Positions 6,796 to 10,279 of a stretch of 10,279 nucleotides of DNA are shown here, piece by piece. Numbering within the stretch: position 1 is the first letter of the stretch; the number at the start of each line of letters is the position of its first letter. The DNA comes from Beijerinckiaceae bacterium (GTDB lineage: Bacteria; Pseudomonadota; Alphaproteobacteria; Rhizobiales; Beijerinckiaceae): assembly GCA_947455285.1 (NCBI GenBank), contig CANGOK010000100.1, positions 1 through 10,279 on the forward strand. Direction: 5' to 3'. Below the pieces are notes generated by a model. It saw only the letters and a list, made by a program, of their open reading frames with translations, made no database searches and was not told where the DNA came from. The translations under genes and the position numbers were made by a program.

Positions 6796-7520
6796 AACGA
6801 CGATTGCGCCGAAAATTCACGCCCCGGCGCGCCATTCGCATTGAGATGCGGCAGGCGGCGCAACATGAAGGCGACCTGCGTGCGGTTGGAAGCGTGAAGC
6901 TTCTTCATCACATTGCGTAAGTGCACCTTCACAGTGCTCTCGGATATGCCAAGCTCGTATGCGATGATCTTGTTCTGCAACCCCTGACGCAAGCGATGCA
7001 GCACTTCGATTTCGCGCGGCGTGAAAGACGTCTCTTGGTGGCTAGCAAGCTCCAACGTTTCAGCGCGCAGAGTGAGCGGCGCCGAAGCAGGCGCCGGATC
7101 ACGATCAGCCCCGCACCAAAGGCTAGAAGGCGCGAATCGCCCTCCCGCCAAGGCATAATGCAGCGCCGCCATGGTGGCCTCGATCGAGCTCTCTGCGGTT
7201 ATGAGGCCACTCACCTTGCGCGTGATCAGCCTCGCCACTGTGTGCGCATCGCCATTTTGCAGCACCGCCACAACCGGGATGTCGGGAAACCGTGACAAGA
7301 TGGAATTAAAAGGCTTGAGAATGGCGTCGAGGTCGGACTCGTCGGCCGGAATGGGAACCAGAATCATATCCGCATGCCCCTCGACTTCGCTCCCATCATG
7401 CGCGGGAATGAAGATGAATTCAGGCGCCCTCTTTTCAATCGCCTTTCGAAGTGCGTCGATGATGAGCGACGGACGATAGATTACAAAACGGCCTTGTGAA
7501 CTTGGCTCTATTGCGGTCAC
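6792..7520 (-). CDS. LuxR/NarL-type transcriptional regulator with degenerate receiver
   Basis: This 242-residue protein has a receiver-like N-terminal domain (about residues 11-130) and a clear LuxR/GerE DNA-binding domain (about 166-222). The latter reads FTPREIEVLHRLRQGLQNK, then ISESTVKVHLRNVMKKL and NRTQVAFML, very close to consensus. The receiver has lost its chemistry: the acidic pair after strand 1 is absent (VIYRPSL), the phospho-acceptor position is P56 in MILVPIP, and the conserved Thr and Lys are replaced (VVAVLQN, GLITAES). It should therefore bind DNA without phosphorylation, perhaps regulated by a partner or ligand. The GTG start at 7520 is supported by AGGAG 6 nt upstream. It lies 23 nt downstream of the pseudo-receiver gene. 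Its stop overlaps the L,D-transpeptidase stop in a shared CTAG. Target genes are unknown. Confidence 0.9.
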   Translation of the reverse strand: MTAIEPSSQGRFVIYRPSLIIDALRKAIEKRAPEFIFIPAHDGSEVEGHADMILVPIPADESDLDAILKPFNSILSRFPDIPVVAVLQNGDAHTVARLITRKVSGLITAESSIEATMAALHYALAGGRFAPSSLWCGADRDPAPASAPLTLRAETLELASHQETSFTPREIEVLHRLRQGLQNKIIAYELGISESTVKVHLRNVMKKLHASNRTQVAFMLRRLPHLNANGAPGREFSAQSSF

Positions 7521-7543
7521 AGCGGACTCCTGTGTTTTTGATT

Positions 7544-8122
7544 TCAGGGATGGTTTTTACTCGCAGGCGTTTGCGCCATTAGCGATGTGATGGTCTCTGC
7601 GGGAAAATAGCTGCCGCCAGCGATGACGAGCCGGATGGCTGCGATGAGCAATTCAATGCGGGCGTTGGCGCGCACGAGGCCCATGGCGCCGCATTCAACA
7701 GCCTCCATCGTTTCACTGCTTTGGTCGCGGTTGGTTATGAAGAGAACCGGCGGTGCGGGAACATCGACCTCCAGGCGAAGAAATCCGACCGCCTCGCTTA
7801 TTGTCACGCCATGCAGGTTGAAGATGATCAAGGCGACATCGGCGAGCGTCTCTGGAGGATAATCCGAAGGTCGGAGACCCAGAATTATAAACTCCGGGCA
7901 AAGGTCCTGGATGATTTCCGTCATGCAATCGCGCGTCAGACGCAGATCGTCGAGGAACAGAATAGCGGCGTTTCCATCGGCCATGTCGGCTGTGGCTTTG
8001 ATGTCAGAGCCAGTTGCAGAAATGTGTCGCGCTAAGCCGTGCTCGACGCCATCCACAAGGCGGCATCCGTCTCCGCTATTGCTGGCTTGCGATTGCTTGG
8101 GGGCAAAAAAATTCTCCTGCAA
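7544..8122 (-). CDS. Stand-alone pseudo-receiver domain protein
   Basis: With a TTG start at 8122 the product has 192 residues: about 50 leader residues without recognisable features, then one receiver-like domain, and no output domain. D58-D59 (FLDDLRLTRDCM) keep the acidic pair of NarL-type receivers. The phospho-acceptor position is Asn (N102 in LIIFNLHG), and the conserved Lys is missing (GLVRANA). Thr is kept at T130. The fold continues to IRLVIAGGSYFP, the usual end of a NarL receiver, and stops where a LuxR domain would normally follow. The start is chosen for its perfect AGGAGG at 5-nt spacing (8128-8133). In-frame alternatives are ATG at 8143 and TTG at 8185, both with poor ribosome sites. 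The downstream regulator gene begins 23 nt after the stop, so the two proteins may act together. Confidence 0.78.
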   Translation of the reverse strand: MQENFFAPKQSQASNSGDGCRLVDGVEHGLARHISATGSDIKATADMADGNAAILFLDDLRLTRDCMTEIIQDLCPEFIILGLRPSDYPPETLADVALIIFNLHGVTISEAVGFLRLEVDVPAPPVLFITNRDQSSETMEAVECGAMGLVRANARIELLIAAIRLVIAGGSYFPAETITSLMAQTPASKNHP

Positions 8123-8127
8123 GAACC

Positions 8128-8133
8128 CCTCCT
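8128..8133 (-). promoter_or_regulatory. Ribosome binding site deciding the TTG start at 8122
   Basis: AGGAGG on the minus strand sits 5 nt before TTG at 8122. None of the upstream in-frame candidates (ATG 8143, GTG 8176, TTG 8185) has a comparable site, so the shorter product is preferred despite its rare start codon. Confidence 0.5.
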
Positions 8134-8211
8134 GCCTGTGCATCAGGTCCACGCTTGCATTTAGGCCCTCGCTCACGGCTCGCAATCGTCAAAGCATGGC
8201 TTTAAGGAGGA

Positions 8212-8778
8212 TCAATCGAGCGGATTTATTGGTACGCCATGCGCAAAACCGGGCGCCTGAGGCGCCGATGAATCAGGAGCCTGCCACTTCCGACTTGCAT
8301 CATTTAATAGAGGCTTGGTCACGTTTGATTGTTGCGCGGGAACCGAAACCGGCTTCACATTCTGCGGCGACGCCACTGGCGATCCCTGAGGTTTTCCGGG
8401 CGAACGAATGACCGCAACCTTTGTCTTGGGCTTTTGCGCTTCGACTTTTCGTTGCGAGCGTTCGATTTTCATAAGGGGGCGCGAGGGCGCGCGTTGCGCA
8501 TTCTCCACCGAAAGAGCGCCATTGGCGCCGATGAACATATTGCGCTGTTCGCCATAGTCGCTGCGCACAGCCACGCGATAACCTTGACCAGCACGCACTG
8601 GCGTCGTCGCGACATGCCAGCCCGGCGCAAGCTGGATGGCGCCGCGCGCGGTGTTGATCTGTTGGGGTGCGCCGAAGCCCGGGAAAAACTGCGCCTGCGC
8701 CCGGTCAATCGCGGGCGACACCGCAGCAAGAACCGTGAGAGCGAAGTAGGTTGGGAGGCGGGGAAAGCCTTCAGACAC
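8212..8778 (-). CDS. Secreted protein of unknown function with disordered C-terminal half
   Basis: This 188-residue protein is not recognised. An N-terminal hydrophobic segment (residues 9-22) followed by a likely cleavage after AQA at 27-29 indicates export. Residues 30-95 could be a small folded domain, with GAIQLAPGWHVATTPV, GYRVAVRSDYGEQ and NMFIGANGALSVENA. Residues 96-188 are rich in Pro, Lys, Ser and Gln and look disordered. There are no Cys residues in the mature part. The GTG start at 8778 has AGGAGG 9 nt upstream (8788-8793). A sigma-EcfG-type promoter lies about 31 nt upstream of the start codon, so stress induction is inferred. The regulator genes follow 89 nt downstream on the same strand and may be cotranscribed. 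Confidence 0.75.
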   Translation of the reverse strand: MSEGFPRLPTYFALTVLAAVSPAIDRAQAQFFPGFGAPQQINTARGAIQLAPGWHVATTPVRAGQGYRVAVRSDYGEQRNMFIGANGALSVENAQRAPSRPLMKIERSQRKVEAQKPKTKVAVIRSPGKPQGSPVASPQNVKPVSVPAQQSNVTKPLLNDASRKWQAPDSSAPQAPGFAHGVPINPLD

Positions 8779-8808
8779 GCGGCGACACCTCCTGAGCGCT
8801 GCTGCGGG

Positions 8809-8833
8809 AACGGACGAATACGCCTTTGGTTCC
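8809..8833 (-). promoter_or_regulatory. Sigma-EcfG-type general stress promoter
   Basis: On the minus strand GGAAC (8833-8829) is followed after exactly 16 nt by CGTT (8812-8809). This matches the GGAAC-N16/17-CGTT promoter recognised by the alphaproteobacterial general stress sigma factor EcfG. The site falls in the 90-nt gap between the SDR gene and the secreted-protein gene. It would give a short leader of roughly 24 nt before the GTG at 8778. The full match, correct spacing and position make this the best-supported promoter in the window. Confidence 0.65.
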
Positions 8834-8868
8834 GCAAAGCGATCAGGAGAACGACCGTAAGACCAGCT

Positions 8869-9624
8869 TCACCAGCTGATCTGAGCGCCGTTTGGATGGA
8901 TGATCTGGCCCGTGATGTAGGAAGAGCGATCGCTGAGGAGGAAGTCCACCACAGCAGCGACCTCCTCGGGCTGACCGAGCCTGCCCATGGGCACTCGCGC
9001 TGCGCGCGCAGTTCGCAGAGGCGCCCATTCTTCTTCAGTGCGGCCCGCTCGCAGCATGGGCGTTTCGATTGGGCCGGGTCCGACGGAATTGCAGCGTATG
9101 CCGAAGGGCCCAAATTCCAGCGCAAGCGACTTCGTCAGAGAGTAAATCGCGGCCTTGGCTGCGGCGTAGGATGCGCCATCGGCCTTGCCGCATATGGAAT
9201 AATCAGAACCCGTCGTCACGATCGCGCCTTCGCGACGTTCGCACATCTGCGGCAAGACAGCCTTTGTGCAAAGGAACACGCCCTTCACATGGGTCTTGAT
9301 CAGCAGGTCCCAGCTGGCTTCGGAGATCTTGTGCACAGGCTCCTTGATGCTCACGCCTGCGTTGCAGAACATCGCATGAATAGGCCCTGCTTCGCGCTCC
9401 GCCTGCGCCATCATGGCGGCGATCTCATCAGCTTTAGTGACGTCTGCGCCATAAGCGAAAGCGCTCGCTCCAGAAGCATTGAGAGCCTTGGCGGCCTCCG
9501 TTGCGCGCGCTGCATCCTTGTCCACGATGATGACGCGCATGGATCGCGCCAGACGTTTGGCCGTCGCAAGGCCGATGCCGCTGGCGCCGCCGGTGATGAG
9601 CACGGTCTTCACGCGCATCTCCAT
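8869..9624 (-). CDS. Short-chain dehydrogenase/reductase (SDR), NAD-preferring
   Basis: This 251-residue classical SDR shows the full family layout. The cofactor loop is T11-G-G-A-S-G-I-G18. D35 ends the second strand (VIIVDKD), which favours NAD(H) over NADP(H). N88-A-G90 follows, then catalytic S140, Y153 and K157 (SYAAAK), and a PG-IETPM segment after strand 6. The family's catalytic Asn in the usual NLKG-type motif is replaced by H112 (THVKGVF). The C-terminal YITGQIIHPNGAQISW resembles the usual SDR ending, with NGA in place of the common DGG. The substrate cannot be read from the sequence; an alcohol, sugar or ketone is typical. ATG 9624 is used, with ATG 9618 as alternative; neither has a strong ribosome site. 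The gene starts 10 nt after the stop of another SDR gene, so the two are likely cotranscribed. Confidence 0.9.
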   Translation of the reverse strand: MEMRVKTVLITGGASGIGLATAKRLARSMRVIIVDKDAARATEAAKALNASGASAFAYGADVTKADEIAAMMAQAEREAGPIHAMFCNAGVSIKEPVHKISEASWDLLIKTHVKGVFLCTKAVLPQMCERREGAIVTTGSDYSICGKADGASYAAAKAAIYSLTKSLALEFGPFGIRCNSVGPGPIETPMLRAGRTEEEWAPLRTARAARVPMGRLGQPEEVAAVVDFLLSDRSSYITGQIIHPNGAQISW

Positions 9625-9634
9625 AAGATCAGGA

Positions 9635-10279
9635 TCAAAACAGATTGGCTCCGCCGCTCACGCGCAGGTCCTGCCCCGTGACATAGGAACTATCGTCTCT
9701 CAGCAGGAACAGAACCGCATTGGCCATGTCTTCGGGCTGGCCGATGCGACGAAGCGGAACCTTCGCGGCCTTGGCGTAGACTTCTTCATCGCTCGCATGG
9801 CCGCGCGGCATGGGCGTGTCGGTGACGCCGGGCGACACGACATTGACGCGAACGCCCTCACGCGCCGTCTCGAGCGCCAGCGAACGCGCCAACCCCAGCA
9901 CGCCTCCCTTACTTGCTGCGTAATGAGCGCCGTTGACGGAGCCAGAACGCGCGATGGAAGAGGAGAACAGAACGATGCTGCCCCTGCCTTGTCGGCGCAT
10001 GGCGGGCAGCACCGACTGGCAGGCGAAGAAGGCGCCTTTCAGATTGATGTCGAGATGACGATCAAATGTTTCCTCGTCCAACTCGAGATAGGGCGTGCGC
10101 GTGATGATGCCTGCGCAGGCGACAAGGCCCGCGATGGCGTGGCCACGCGCTTCCTCGCCCGCGACGGCGGCGTTGAGCGCAGCCGCATCGCGCACATCAA
10201 GCGCAGCAAAATGAAGGTTGGGGCTATCGATTTCCGTCAACCGCCCGGGCGCAAGATCGCAGGCGACGACGCGGTAGCC
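9635..10279 (-). CDS. Short-chain dehydrogenase/reductase (SDR), 5' end outside window
   Basis: The frame is open to the right window edge, and the 214 visible residues begin at the second Rossmann strand (GYRVVACDL, with Asp at the NAD-selecting position). The glycine-rich cofactor loop must therefore lie outside. A TTG at 10240 lies inside the fold and is not a credible start. Visible motifs are ACAG in place of NNAG, the INLKG Asn of the catalytic tetrad, FSSS with the catalytic Ser, YAASK with catalytic Tyr and Lys, and SPGVTDTPM. The C-terminus reads YVTGQDLRVSGGANLF, as in family members. Unlike its downstream neighbour it keeps the tetrad Asn. Substrate unknown. The 10-nt gap to the next SDR gene suggests an operon acting on one pathway, possibly successive oxidation steps. 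Confidence 0.9.
   Translation of the reverse strand, partial: GYRVVACDLAPGRLTEIDSPNLHFAALDVRDAAALNAAVAGEEARGHAIAGLVACAGIITRTPYLELDEETFDRHLDINLKGAFFACQSVLPAMRRQGRGSIVLFSSSIARSGSVNGAHYAASKGGVLGLARSLALETAREGVRVNVVSPGVTDTPMPRGHASDEEVYAKAAKVPLRRIGQPEDMANAVLFLLRDDSSYVTGQDLRVSGGANLF

Noticed and set aside
7544..8122. Frameshifted LuxR-type regulator that lost its HTH by a recent mutation
   Set aside because: No LuxR-like HTH remnant is seen after the stop at 7544. The next gene starts 23 nt later with its own ribosome site, so the receiver-only form looks intact.
8191..8203. Small hairpin AAAGC-ATG-GCTTT after the secreted-protein gene as terminator
   Set aside because: The stem is only 5 bp with a 3-nt loop and no T run follows, so it does not support termination between the secreted-protein gene and the regulators.
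8201..8220. Plus-strand AAGGAGG near 8205 as a ribosome site
   Set aside because: No plausible plus-strand start codon lies at suitable spacing with a credible product.
8329..9681. Plus-strand open frame of 450 codons across the secreted-protein and SDR genes
   Set aside because: It spans two minus-strand genes with clear motifs and the stress promoter between them. The product is Arg/His-rich and low in coherent hydrophobic pattern.

Overview
The window looks like a chromosomal segment of a GC-rich alphaproteobacterium, most likely Hyphomicrobiales (Rhizobiales). The evidence is codon use, an FtrABCD-type iron uptake operon preceded by elements resembling the Irr iron control box, a sigma-EcfG-type general stress promoter (GGAAC-N16-CGTT), and a CtrA-like TTAACCAT octamer. 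The genus cannot be fixed from the sequence alone. All genes except one lie on the minus strand. No RNA gene, insertion sequence, CRISPR array or attachment site was seen.

Layout, left to right. At 1-627 is the 5' part of an EF-hand protein with a glycine-rich tail, cut by the window edge. At 816-5353 is a five-gene minus-strand iron operon, transcribed from the right as ftrA (P19-type periplasmic protein), an OprB-family outer-membrane porin, ftrB (cupredoxin-like), ftrC (FTR1 permease) and ftrD (membrane polyferredoxin). Genes overlap by 1 or 4 nt or are separated by 1 to 18 nt, so they are probably one coupled transcript. The porin between ftrA and ftrB would complete a route for iron from the outer membrane to the cytoplasm. 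The 314-nt region 5354-5667 holds the divergent control region, with two iron-box-like sites, a possible promoter, an inverted repeat and a CtrA-like site. The only plus-strand gene, 5668-6795, is a YafK-like L,D-transpeptidase domain protein.

At 6792-8778 is a minus-strand group: a secreted protein of unknown function behind the stress-type promoter, then two regulator genes 23 nt apart. The first regulator is a stand-alone receiver with Asn at the phosphorylation site. The second is a LuxR/NarL-type DNA-binding protein whose receiver has lost all phosphorylation residues. At 8869-10279 are two tandem short-chain dehydrogenase/reductase genes; the upstream one runs off the right edge.

The points most worth a second look are the porin inside the ftr operon, the missing copper ligands in FtrB, the putative Irr-type control region, the pair of degenerate receivers, and the stress promoter in front of an unrecognised secreted protein.
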